In this document: in pieces, positions 50,288-58,996 of the stretch
Layout of the letters: every line of letters starts with the position of its first letter
How positions within the stretch are numbered: position 1 is the first letter of the stretch
NCBI RefSeq assembly: GCF_020905335.1
Contig: NZ_JAJJMN010000001.1
Coordinates: 1,054,001 to 1,118,000 of the forward strand
Direction of reading: 5' to 3'
DNA length: 64,000 bases
Source of the DNA: Flavobacterium lipolyticum
Lineage (GTDB): Bacteria; Bacteroidota; Bacteroidia; Flavobacteriales; Flavobacteriaceae
Translations under genes and position numbers: made by a program
Notes under the pieces: generated by a model
What the model was told of the DNA's origin: nothing
The model's database searches: none
The model's input: only the letters and a program-made list of their open reading frames with translations

Positions 50288-51637
50288 TTAATCGACGGAA
50301 TTTTCTGCTTTTTCAGGAATTTTAACCTGCACAAAAAGTAATGATAGTGCATATACAAAAGCCGGTGCTGCGGTACGCATGGCAGCATGATTAATCGTTA
50401 ACAGCCAAAAGGCAAAAAATGATAAAAAGTAGAGATGCTGCTTGTTACTTATATAGACAACAAAAGGGGTCAGAAATAGTATTATCAGTCCAAAAACTCC
50501 AAACAAACCATGTTCACTCAACATACGGGTGATTTCGTTGTGGGAAGCAGCGTCATCTCTAAATCTTTCTGCCCTAGCATATCTCCCCATACCTGCTCCA
50601 ACTCCTAAAATGGGGTTATCGCTAAAAAGGGCAAACTCTTCATTCATAATTTGCTCCCTTCCTCCTAAACGGTCTTTTTTATCCCGTCCTCTAGCATCCT
50701 GATTGGCATACCGTTTTTCTATAAGTCCTTTGGTCTGAAAAGAAGAGTACGCCCAAACTCCCATACCTATTAATCCCGTAAGAATAAAAACCAGTACGAA
50801 TTTATTTTTCCCTCGTAGATTTGAGTACTTATATAGCAAGAATAATAAACAAACAATCATAACCACTGCTGTTAGAACTCCTCCTCTTGAAAAAGTAACA
50901 ATACCTCTATAGGTCACAAATATTAGCAAAACTCCGTTTAAAATAATTTTCATTTTCGATTTTGAAAACAATATCAATTGTGTAAAAAACACAAACATCC
51001 CTAAACCCAAAGCGGTAGAAACCTGATTAGGACCAAATCCTCCGGAAGTTTCAAAATTAGATTGTGTTCCGGTGACTACATCTCTAACGCTAGGGTTAAA
51101 TAAAAACAAATATACTGTTGTGCTCAATATGGGTAATCCCATTGCAACTAACACTTTTTGCAAATCCGGGAACAAAATTCTTCTTTTAAACATATAAATT
51201 GAAGATATTGCTAAACATAAGGGTCCTGATAAATTAAACACCAATGATTTTTTAACATCTATAGAAGGATTAAAAGTGGTAGATGTTATTAAGATACCTG
51301 GAATCAGCAAAATCAAAAAAAACCAATATATAAAGGCATTTGTCGAGAAATTACGGTATATCATACCCAACAGCATGAAAAAAATGACATTGACTTTAAC
51401 ATATTCATTGTTAAAATTCCCTCCGGTCATCCGCAAAAAAACCTCAACGCCAACTAAATATGCCGCTACTATCAGTACTTCATTGTTTGCATTTTTAGTC
51501 CGGTAAACAATAAAAAGACCAACAACAGGAATTAAAAGCGCATATATTTTCGATAAAAAAGGCATGGCAAAAACGACCACGGCAATTACTGCATGAATTA
51601 GAAGCAGAAGAATGTAATATTCTTTTTTATTTTTCAT
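50288..51637 (-). CDS. O-antigen ligase/polymerase family membrane protein
   Basis: A 449-residue protein with about 11-12 hydrophobic segments and the conserved periplasmic-loop region of the Wzy_C family: 'GVGAGMGRYARAERFRDDAA', then 'SHNEITRMLSEHGLFGVFGL' (His after the Asp-rich segment). 'SGGFGPNQVSTALGLGMFV' is also a Bacteroidota pattern. It is either the polymerase (Wzy) or a ligase for the polysaccharide made here; sequence alone cannot decide. 57 nt upstream of the sugar transferase gene. Confidence 0.9.
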   Translation of the reverse strand: MKNKKEYYILLLLIHAVIAVVVFAMPFLSKIYALLIPVVGLFIVYRTKNANNEVLIVAAYLVGVEVFLRMTGGNFNNEYVKVNVIFFMLLGMIYRNFSTNAFIYWFFLILLIPGILITSTTFNPSIDVKKSLVFNLSGPLCLAISSIYMFKRRILFPDLQKVLVAMGLPILSTTVYLFLFNPSVRDVVTGTQSNFETSGGFGPNQVSTALGLGMFVFFTQLILFSKSKMKIILNGVLLIFVTYRGIVTFSRGGVLTAVVMIVCLLFLLYKYSNLRGKNKFVLVFILTGLIGMGVWAYSSFQTKGLIEKRYANQDARGRDKKDRLGGREQIMNEEFALFSDNPILGVGAGMGRYARAERFRDDAASHNEITRMLSEHGLFGVFGLIILFLTPFVVYISNKQHLYFLSFFAFWLLTINHAAMRTAAPAFVYALSLLFVQVKIPEKAENSVD

Positions 51638-51653
51638 TTATATGTCTATTGTT

Positions 51654-52739
51654 TCAAGATGCAAAAGTAGGTAAAGATTTTAACCATAAAAGATATTCTT
51701 TTACAATCGCACTTTCACTATAATTTAACTGAACTTTATTGTACAATCCTAAAGCCATTTCATCTCTGTATTTACCAGATACTATTAATTTTTCGATTGC
51801 TACGGTAAACTCTTTTAAGTTATCAGGTTCTACTATTAATCCTTCTTTTTCAGAGGTAATTATTTTTGAGATTTCACCTACATTGGTTGCCACAACGGGT
51901 ACTCTATGCAAACCATATTCTAAGACAGCCAAAGGAAGCCCTTCTGAAAGTGATGGCAAAACAGCTATCTCGCATTGTTGTAATGCTGAGCTAACATTAC
52001 CGCTTGTTCCATAAAAGAAAACTGTTTCCTGAAGTTTTAGATCACTGACCTTTTTTTTCAGTTTTTCTGAATAGGTGTCATCAAAATCTTTACCGAATAA
52101 ATGAAATGTCCAATCAGCGAATTTGTCTTTAATCAAATTGGCAGCATCAATTAATAAATCGTGATTTTTTTGCGGGCGTAAATTCGCTACACAAATGATT
52201 CGCTTGCCTGCTACACCGCTTAAAATTTGTTTTTCAGTAGAAACAGCATCAATTATAAAGTTAGGGAAATAAACAATGTTTGAACACCATAAATAAGATT
52301 TAGCCCAGTCTTTCAAAGCTGAATTTACTGCAATAATACCTGTAAAGAAAAAGGAGCCTGCTTTTAAGCTTAAATTTTTCCGGGCAGACAGATCTTGCGA
52401 AATACCATAATGGTCGTGCCATATAATTTTGATTTTGGGCAACGTCAATTTCACTAAAACGGCAATAAAAAACGAGGAACTGTGAGCATGAATCAGATCT
52501 GCTTTATTCTTCTTTAAATACTTTCGTAACCTGAAAACAGCCTGAAGATCTATTGTTTTTTTTTTCTTCAGGAACAAATAAGAAACTTTTTGATCTATTT
52601 GATTGACCAACAATCCTTCTTTACGGGAAACAACTAAACCAGAAAACGATATGTTTTTTGATAACGAATTGGCATAATTAATAGCCATACGTTCTGCTCC
52701 GCCAGCTTCTAGGGAGTCTATTATTTGTACGATTCTCAT
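51654..52739 (-). CDS. glycosyltransferase, GT4 type
   Basis: A 361-residue GT-B enzyme. 'IIDSLEAGGAERMAINYANS' at the N-terminus is the GT4 acceptor-loop pattern, 'LIHAHSSSFFIAVLV' follows, and the donor domain has 'RIICVANLRPQKNHDLLIDA' and 'SLSEGLPLAVLEYGLHRVPV' with the E-x7-E-like motif, 'VATNVGEISKII'. It adds one sugar of the repeat unit. Overlaps the upstream gene's stop by 4 nt (ATGA). Confidence 0.93.
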   Translation of the reverse strand: MRIVQIIDSLEAGGAERMAINYANSLSKNISFSGLVVSRKEGLLVNQIDQKVSYLFLKKKKTIDLQAVFRLRKYLKKNKADLIHAHSSSFFIAVLVKLTLPKIKIIWHDHYGISQDLSARKNLSLKAGSFFFTGIIAVNSALKDWAKSYLWCSNIVYFPNFIIDAVSTEKQILSGVAGKRIICVANLRPQKNHDLLIDAANLIKDKFADWTFHLFGKDFDDTYSEKLKKKVSDLKLQETVFFYGTSGNVSSALQQCEIAVLPSLSEGLPLAVLEYGLHRVPVVATNVGEISKIITSEKEGLIVEPDNLKEFTVAIEKLIVSGKYRDEMALGLYNKVQLNYSESAIVKEYLLWLKSLPTFAS

Positions 52740-53854
52740 TTTGACAAGAGTTTTTTAATTTCGGCTTCAAAAACATCGGTCGTATAATTTTGTGACCACT
52801 TGCCAGCTAAATTACTTTTGTTAAAAAAGAGCATTTGATTTTCCAGTATTCCGCTTATTTGATTAACATCTTTCTCGAAATCCATTTCTAACAAAAGGCC
52901 TCTGTTACCATAATCGAGCATAAAGGGAACACAGGATATTTTTGTTGCAATAGGCACACATCCCCAAAACATTCCTTCAGCAATTGCTTTTGGCCAGCCT
53001 TCGCTCTTTGATGGCAAGATGACAAAATGACTTTTTTGATAGGCTTTTTTTACTGTTTCCAGATCCTGATTTCCATGTAAAACAATCTCGTTTTCTAAAT
53101 TATTGATTTCGATATACTTTTCTAAAGAATTTCTTTCAGCCCCTTCACCATATAAACTTAACACTACATTATATCCTCTTTCTAATAATTCATGAACTAA
53201 TTGTATGGCATATAAAGGATTTTTCCCTATAACAAGACTTCCTACAAAAATAAATTCTATCCTATTTTCAAAGCTTCTTTTTTTAACACTTTCTTTTTCT
53301 GCGTCAGCATAGGTCGCCGTAAAAAAAGGCTTAATATTTTGCGACTGATTTTTCCATTCTCCATATACCAAAACTTTCATATTTCGAGTCAAAAAAGTAT
53401 TGTTTAAAACCCATTTTTGAATTTTATAACTGTAAGGTTGTTTACTTTTAGGATCCCAATTACCCGCATATTTAGCTGTTTTAGGTTTATTTGGAAAAAA
53501 CACCTGAACAAAACATGCCAACAAACCTATATTTCCGGGACAGCGCAAATGAATATGGTCTGCATTTTTCATTGCTTTAAATAGAATCAAAATATTATAA
53601 AAACTAAAAAAAAAGGATTTCAGAATATTTGAAAAAGAACTTAAATTAAAATCTTTAAGCTGAAAATGCTTTTTAAAAGTAAAAGGGATTTCAGTAATTA
53701 AAAGCCCTCTGTCTTTTTCCCAAACCGGACAGCAGAAAATAAAATCATCGCTAAACTGTTCTAAAACGATTAGCTCCTTCACATAAGGACTATAAGCAAA
53801 TGGAATTTGGTTTTTATAAATTAATGGCGCCGATGAGACAATTAATAATTTCAT
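52736..53854 (-). CDS. glycosyltransferase, GT4 type
   Basis: A 372-residue GT-B enzyme. N-domain 'HIHLRCPGNIGLLACFVQVF', 'AKYAGNWDPKSKQP', then the donor domain with 'EFIFVGSLVIGKNPLYAIQL', 'SLYGEGAERNSLEKYI' and 'ILPSKSEGWPKAIAEGMFWG' (E...E motif). Specificity unknown. One-base overlap (TAATG) with the upstream acetyltransferase gene and 4-nt overlap with the downstream GT4, so translation is coupled. Confidence 0.93.
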   Translation of the reverse strand: MKLLIVSSAPLIYKNQIPFAYSPYVKELIVLEQFSDDFIFCCPVWEKDRGLLITEIPFTFKKHFQLKDFNLSSFSNILKSFFFSFYNILILFKAMKNADHIHLRCPGNIGLLACFVQVFFPNKPKTAKYAGNWDPKSKQPYSYKIQKWVLNNTFLTRNMKVLVYGEWKNQSQNIKPFFTATYADAEKESVKKRSFENRIEFIFVGSLVIGKNPLYAIQLVHELLERGYNVVLSLYGEGAERNSLEKYIEINNLENEIVLHGNQDLETVKKAYQKSHFVILPSKSEGWPKAIAEGMFWGCVPIATKISCVPFMLDYGNRGLLLEMDFEKDVNQISGILENQMLFFNKSNLAGKWSQNYTTDVFEAEIKKLLSK

Positions 53855-54408
53855 TAAATATATCCTTTTGAACCGTTTTGAGAAATGATTACCGCCGGAA
53901 CCCCCATTGCAACAGCATTCTCCGGTAAAGAATCTTTAACCATCGAGCAGGCACCAATGAGTACATTATTACCAATAGTAATTTTACCGGCAACTACTGC
54001 ATTAGCTCCAATGTATACATTATTCCCTAAAATTGGTGTTCCTCTCTTTTCACCATGACCTGATACTCCAATAGTAACGCCTTGTGAGATATTACAATTA
54101 TCTCCAATAATAGCCTTTGCATTGATAATAATACCCCCAAAATGACCTACGTAAAAGGAATGTCCAATTTTTACAGAAGATGCTATAGAAATCCCTGTGA
54201 GAATTTCAATAGTTTTTTGCCACATTAAAGTAGAGAACAACAGAGGAAGTCTAAATAATTTCCAGGCAATGTTAGTATAAATATAATGGGCGATCCTATA
54301 CTGAAAAGTAGCCCAAAAGCCCTGAGTAAAAAATACAATTACAAAGAAATGACCGCCATACTTGCGGTACTTCCTATAATCTGACTTTATAAGTTGAAAT
54401 AGATTCAT
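53854..54408 (-). CDS. serine acetyltransferase-like hexapeptide acyltransferase
   Basis: A 184-residue left-handed beta-helix protein. The N-terminal helices ('FQLIKSDYRKYRKYGG', 'WATFQYRIAHYIYTN') resemble those in polysaccharide-cluster CysE-like acetyltransferases. The hexapeptide part has 'IGHSFYVGHFGGIIINAKA', 'ISQGVTIGVSGHGEKRGTP' (catalytic His region), 'LGNNVYIGANAVVAGKITIG' and 'LIGACSMVKDSLPENAVAMG'. In this context it should O-acetylate a sugar and not serine. Confidence 0.9.
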   Translation of the reverse strand: MNLFQLIKSDYRKYRKYGGHFFVIVFFTQGFWATFQYRIAHYIYTNIAWKLFRLPLLFSTLMWQKTIEILTGISIASSVKIGHSFYVGHFGGIIINAKAIIGDNCNISQGVTIGVSGHGEKRGTPILGNNVYIGANAVVAGKITIGNNVLIGACSMVKDSLPENAVAMGVPAVIISQNGSKGYI

Positions 54409-54417
54409 CTAACTATT

Positions 54418-55413
54418 TTATTCTCCAGGTTTATTAAAAATTAAACTAAACCAGCCTAAAATTCTGCCAAGACTTTCTGTAAAAGCGGCCTTTTTATTAT
54501 TTGAGGTAAATGTATTACTAAATCTAATTAAGATCAAAAGTAATGTAATTGCATTCCACTTGCATCTATCCTTAAAATTCGGATTGGGGTTTTTAACACG
54601 CCAGACATACCATCCGTTTCTAACGACCATTTTTCCGTAATAATACCGGTTGGGTCTTCCTGTTTCGGCATGAAAATGACCTAATCTTGCAGCTGTATTT
54701 ACATAAAGTTTGCCAATTTTTGCAACTCTTAAAGTAAAATCAGCATCTTCATATAAACCATATCCTTCAAAATAGGTCGAAAATGACAGCTTCTCAAAAA
54801 CTATTTTTTTAAAGGAAGAAACACCTCCCATTAATTGCTCAGCTTCATATGTTTTACCACTGGGTGGTAAGAAACCAATACTTCTGCCGTGTGAAAATAA
54901 AGGAGAAAAACCGGGAAGACAATTGCTGTCTAAATGAAGTTTTTTTCGCAAAACAAATCTACTCCCATCTTTGCGTTTCCATCCGTCAAAATAAAATTCA
55001 TTAATCTGAGGAATGTAATTTTCTGTTGCTTTTTCCCATTTTACTTCATTCGTAATATAACCTCCTACGCCCATAGCATCCGAAAACGCACTATAGGTTT
55101 GTAATATTTTTTCAAAATAATCTGATTCCAGAATTGTGTCATCATCCAAAAAACAAACAACTTCCATATCCTGACCAACTTTACCAATACCAAAATTCCT
55201 TTGTCTGGTGAGTCCGCGATTTTGATCATCGACTAAAAAGTACTTTAAATTTTGGAATGAATTCTGACTTAAAATAATTTCTGATTCCTTATTTAATGAA
55301 CCGTCAATAATTAAAATTTCATCCGGATATAAAGTTTGTGTCTTTACGGATTGCAATAACTCCAGCAAAGGCTGAGGACGCATATAAGTACAAATGATTA
55401 AGGAAAATTTCAT
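54418..55413 (-). CDS. glycosyltransferase, GT2 type
   Basis: A 331-residue GT-A enzyme: 'FSLIICTYMRPQPLLELLQS' start, 'EILIIDGSLNKESE', 'RGLTRQRNFGI', the metal-binding 'VVCFLDDDTILESDYFEKIL' (DDD), and 'GYGLYEDADFTLRVAKIGKL' (catalytic ED). No N-terminal membrane helix. 9 nt upstream of the acetyltransferase gene and 3 nt after the next GT2 gene; tightly packed operon. Confidence 0.93.
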   Translation of the reverse strand: MKFSLIICTYMRPQPLLELLQSVKTQTLYPDEILIIDGSLNKESEIILSQNSFQNLKYFLVDDQNRGLTRQRNFGIGKVGQDMEVVCFLDDDTILESDYFEKILQTYSAFSDAMGVGGYITNEVKWEKATENYIPQINEFYFDGWKRKDGSRFVLRKKLHLDSNCLPGFSPLFSHGRSIGFLPPSGKTYEAEQLMGGVSSFKKIVFEKLSFSTYFEGYGLYEDADFTLRVAKIGKLYVNTAARLGHFHAETGRPNRYYYGKMVVRNGWYVWRVKNPNPNFKDRCKWNAITLLLILIRFSNTFTSNNKKAAFTESLGRILGWFSLIFNKPGE

Positions 55414-55416
55414 GTT

Positions 55417-56955
55417 TTATTTATATCTGACTCCCAAATCGTTTAATTTCTTAGCATAAAATAGTGATTTTTTAAACTGAAGATTTTTGTACGGAATTCT
55501 AAAAAATCGATACAAAAGACCTTTTTTGGAACCTTTAAAGAGGTATAGAAAAAAATATTTGTACTTGTACTCGATTACTTGCTGAGGAGTAAAATGCTTT
55601 ACAATACCGTACATTATTGTCGGACTTGGTACGGGACGAATTGTCTTTACCGGAGTATCTAATTCCCATGGCTGTGTTTTTCTCTTTTTCCCTGTGATTT
55701 TAGCCTGACTCCCCCAAAAACGGTACCCGCCAGCAGGTGGCTTTAAATGCAAATTTGGAGAAAAAGGGTTTAAAATAACCACTTGTCCTAATTTAGCTAA
55801 CGATATTCCAAAATCAGTATCTTCACCATAACCTCCATCAAAGTTAATATCGTTGCCTGTTAGCTTTCTGACATATTCAGTTTTCACACAAGAATTGGCA
55901 TTACTAAAAGTTGAGGATGCACCAGATTTCCATCTTTTCTCTCCTAATTTTTCAAGTTTAACTTCTAAATCTTTTAATTCCTGTTGTTCATTATCTGCTC
56001 TGACATCTAAGCCATTACAGACACTCACTTTATAGGTTTGCATTAACCTGATATGATTTTCAATGAAATTTGACTGTACACGAACATCGTCATCTCCAAA
56101 AACGATATATTCACCCGTACACAACTCTATAGCTTCATTACGGGCTCTGCAGCTTCCTTTTGTTTGCTGCCATTTAACAATTAACTCAAAAGGAAAATCT
56201 TTTTCAGAATACAATTTTTCATTTCTGAGCGCTTCGGGAGTTGCATCGAGTACCACTACTTGTGCAACGGGATAACTCTGCACGCTCAAATCTTCTAACA
56301 ATTGCAAGGTAAAATCCTGGCGCATCATTGTTGGAATGATATAACTAACAGATGGTTTACCTTCGATACAATTTAACTCACGGGGTTTAATAACTGGTTT
56401 TTCAGAGCTTCTCTTAAAATTTTTCGCAGCATAAAAAAAAGCATTCCATTCTTTCGTCTTCCAGAAACCTTCCCGATAAAGCATGAATAATGAATGTTCT
56501 TTTTTAAAGTTTTTTCTAAAAAAAATGTATCTGTCTTTTGCTGTTATATTAATTCTCTCTTTGATATTATCCGTAAATAAACCTTTTATATAAAGTGGAA
56601 TTGCAGCAGAATTCCGTAATGCGTTATACCCAAAATCTAATGCCTGAATTTGATGATTTTGATATTCAGGATCAAACCCGCCTAAAGTTTCCCAGACAGA
56701 TTTTCGAATGGCAAATGCATTTGAATTAATCCGCCAGCTCACGCACTCGTCCAGATTATCAAAATCATTGATATACCAAAAAAAAGTAGCCGTTTGATAA
56801 ACCAATTCCGGGAAAGCATTTTTATAACCTTGTTCAAATGAACTATGCCAAATATCTCCGGCGCCAGAACACAAAACTTCCAGTTTCTCTAAGTCAGGTT
56901 GCCCATTGTAAAGAATAATCTCTCCACTACTTGTTCTAAACTCATTCAATTCCAT
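55417..56955 (-). CDS. two-module GT2-type glycosyltransferase
   Basis: 512 residues. The first 180 look like the C-terminal part of a GT2 domain without its nucleotide-binding start ('FAIRKSVWETLGGFDPEYQN', 'NALRNSAAIPLYIKGLFTDN'). Residues from about 205 are a full GT2 domain: 'PSVSYIIPTMMRQDFTLQLL', 'GSCRARNEAIELCTGEYIVF', the metal-binding 'GDDDVRV', and 'DGGYGEDTDFGISLAKLGQV'. So it is either a fusion with a degenerate first module or a module used for acceptor binding. It ends with a basic region ('RFFRIPYKNLQFKKSLF') that may contact the membrane. Confidence 0.88.
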   Translation of the reverse strand: MELNEFRTSSGEIILYNGQPDLEKLEVLCSGAGDIWHSSFEQGYKNAFPELVYQTATFFWYINDFDNLDECVSWRINSNAFAIRKSVWETLGGFDPEYQNHQIQALDFGYNALRNSAAIPLYIKGLFTDNIKERINITAKDRYIFFRKNFKKEHSLFMLYREGFWKTKEWNAFFYAAKNFKRSSEKPVIKPRELNCIEGKPSVSYIIPTMMRQDFTLQLLEDLSVQSYPVAQVVVLDATPEALRNEKLYSEKDFPFELIVKWQQTKGSCRARNEAIELCTGEYIVFGDDDVRVQSNFIENHIRLMQTYKVSVCNGLDVRADNEQQELKDLEVKLEKLGEKRWKSGASSTFSNANSCVKTEYVRKLTGNDINFDGGYGEDTDFGISLAKLGQVVILNPFSPNLHLKPPAGGYRFWGSQAKITGKKRKTQPWELDTPVKTIRPVPSPTIMYGIVKHFTPQQVIEYKYKYFFLYLFKGSKKGLLYRFFRIPYKNLQFKKSLFYAKKLNDLGVRYK

Positions 56956-56959
56956 TTCT

Positions 56960-58111
56960 CTATTCCGGATTTATTATTTTTTTATAAAAATTAATATTGT
57001 CATTTGTTATTTTATCGGTGCTAAAAAATTGTTCCACTCTGCTTCTTGCTTTTTCTCCTGTCACTTTTGTCAACATTGAATTATCAAGAAAGTGAAGAAT
57101 TTTGGTTGCAAACAAACTATGGTTCTTTGGGTCAACTAAAAAACCACTTTCTCCATCAATAATCACTTCTCCTGCCCAACCAATATCAGACGCCACAATT
57201 GCTTTTTGCATCGCCATAGCTTCAAGCCAGGAAACCGGAAAAGCTTCTGCAAACGAAGGAAATATACAAACTGTAGCCTGTTCAATCTTCTTCTTAATTT
57301 CGGAATAAGAAACACTTCCTAAATAAGAAACATTTGCTTTGGCTCTTTCTGAAAAAAGATCCTGCATCATTTGCCAGGTCGACAAATTACCGGAAATAAT
57401 ATCCGGAACATCTTTCCCTACTAAAATGAGTTTTGCTGCGGGATCGTTCTCTACCACCTCATTAAAAATTAAAGGCAATTCTAAAAGTCCTTTTTTTCTA
57501 ATCAGACTCCCAAAATAAAATATGCTTTTATCATCAGGGACCGAATTGTTTGAAGGCTGGAACAAATTTAGATCAACAAGATTGGGAATCACTATAAATT
57601 TTTTACTCAGACCAAAAACCTGATTTGTTGTATCTGCTGTAAATTGGCTTACCGATAACAGGGCTGTTGCTTTTTTCAGAGCTCTTTTTTCATGAAACTT
57701 ATTAATCCATTTTACAGGACGATTATCCAGATGACAAAAATAGGTATCAGATCCGTGTAGTCGTATTACAACCGGACATTTTTGAGGCTGAATAAAAGAA
57801 GTAATTCCTGTCCAGTCTGCCGTTTCTACTAAGTCAATTTCTTTAGCAGAAAATAACTGATTGATTATGTTCTCTATTTTTTTTCTGGTCAGAAACCACG
57901 ATAATCCTTTTAATTTCTTATTTTTTATTTGTTGGATAATGATCCCGTTATCCATAAAAATATCATCTTTATGCTGACCATATACCAAAATACGAACCGA
58001 AACTCCTTTTTCTAAAAGTCCAATCGCTAAGCTTTTAATACTTGTTCCCAAACCGCCTGAGTTTCCAGTAGCAGCGTGAGGATATTCTGGTGTTAAAAAA
58101 GCTATTTTCAT
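56960..58111 (-). CDS. glycosyltransferase, GT4 type
   Basis: A 383-residue GT-B enzyme: 'AFLTPEYPHAATGNSGGLGT' at the start (donor/acceptor loop GGLG), 'VVIRLHGSDTYFCHL', 'FYFGSLIRKKGLLELPLIFN', and 'IFPSFAEAFPVSWLEAMAMQ' with 'ASDIGWAGEVIIDGESGFLV' (the E...E motif). Specificity unknown; 4 nt from the downstream GT2 gene. Confidence 0.93.
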   Translation of the reverse strand: MKIAFLTPEYPHAATGNSGGLGTSIKSLAIGLLEKGVSVRILVYGQHKDDIFMDNGIIIQQIKNKKLKGLSWFLTRKKIENIINQLFSAKEIDLVETADWTGITSFIQPQKCPVVIRLHGSDTYFCHLDNRPVKWINKFHEKRALKKATALLSVSQFTADTTNQVFGLSKKFIVIPNLVDLNLFQPSNNSVPDDKSIFYFGSLIRKKGLLELPLIFNEVVENDPAAKLILVGKDVPDIISGNLSTWQMMQDLFSERAKANVSYLGSVSYSEIKKKIEQATVCIFPSFAEAFPVSWLEAMAMQKAIVASDIGWAGEVIIDGESGFLVDPKNHSLFATKILHFLDNSMLTKVTGEKARSRVEQFFSTDKITNDNINFYKKIINPE

Positions 58112-58114
58112 AAT

Positions 58115-58996
58115 TTATCGATTGAAAAAGTCTTTTAAGATTCGCGTGGTAAATATTCTTGCTCCTGCATCTGTCATGTGTCCGCAGGAAGAAAAATATT
58201 TATTTTCTACCACAACATTCTCATAATTATGAATTTCCGGATATGCTTTTTTAACTTTATCAAAATAATTCATACCTACCACATTCTCACACATTGGTGT
58301 CATTACCGCAATAAAATTTATATTATTGGCTTTACAAATATTTTTGATTTCTTCGTAGTATTTATTTTTAGGCAAAGGATTTAGATTAACAATATTATTT
58401 TTCATATTCCCATTTTTGTGTTTTACCAATGGATAATATCCTAAGTTATCTAATGCATTTGTTGCTTTGCCTCCTGCTATATTGTAAATTTCTCTAAAGC
58501 CAATTTTTGAATCAAATTTTATGTATCTGTAAAAAGGGATGTAATACAGTTCGTTAAAATTGTTCTGACCGGAGAAATGATCTTTTATAAGCTTTGAGTT
58601 ATGCATATAAGGTAAAAACTTTGCAGAAACTCCATCTGATTCCTGATCATTAGAAAGATTCAAATCGGCTTCAAGAATTACGTTTTTGATTTCATATTTT
58701 CGTTCGATCATTAATTTTAACATCAATGAAGCTTCAAACAAATGCCCTCCGCTCATACCATAGTTAAATGTTTTCAATCCTTTCTCTTCAAACATCTGAG
58801 AAACAAAATGATTGTTGGCTCTCGAAGAACCTAAAATTACAACATCATATTTACAGGCTTCAGAATTAAAAACAGACTCTACCTTCCCTCTGTTCTTAGA
58901 TTGAAAAAAAATAGCGGTATACAAACCATCCAGTATTACGGCAATCAAAATTACCGCTATTAAGATTTTGGCTGTATAAATTAAAAATCGTTTCAT
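58115..58996 (-). CDS. SGNH-like membrane-anchored protein, O-acylation partner
   Basis: A 293-residue protein with an N-terminal transmembrane helix (about 8-30) and a periplasmic domain starting 'CKYDVVILGSSRANNHFV' (nucleophile-like Ser in GSSR, 56-59) with 'FNYGMSGGHLFE' and near the C-terminus 'CGHMTDAGARIF'. That is the SGNH-type layout of DltD/AlgJ-like partners of MBOAT proteins. Its gene overlaps the start side of the MBOAT gene by one base, so the two should act together in adding acyl groups to the polysaccharide. No close family name is recognised. Confidence 0.82.
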   Translation of the reverse strand: MKRFLIYTAKILIAVILIAVILDGLYTAIFFQSKNRGKVESVFNSEACKYDVVILGSSRANNHFVSQMFEEKGLKTFNYGMSGGHLFEASLMLKLMIERKYEIKNVILEADLNLSNDQESDGVSAKFLPYMHNSKLIKDHFSGQNNFNELYYIPFYRYIKFDSKIGFREIYNIAGGKATNALDNLGYYPLVKHKNGNMKNNIVNLNPLPKNKYYEEIKNICKANNINFIAVMTPMCENVVGMNYFDKVKKAYPEIHNYENVVVENKYFSSCGHMTDAGARIFTTRILKDFFNR

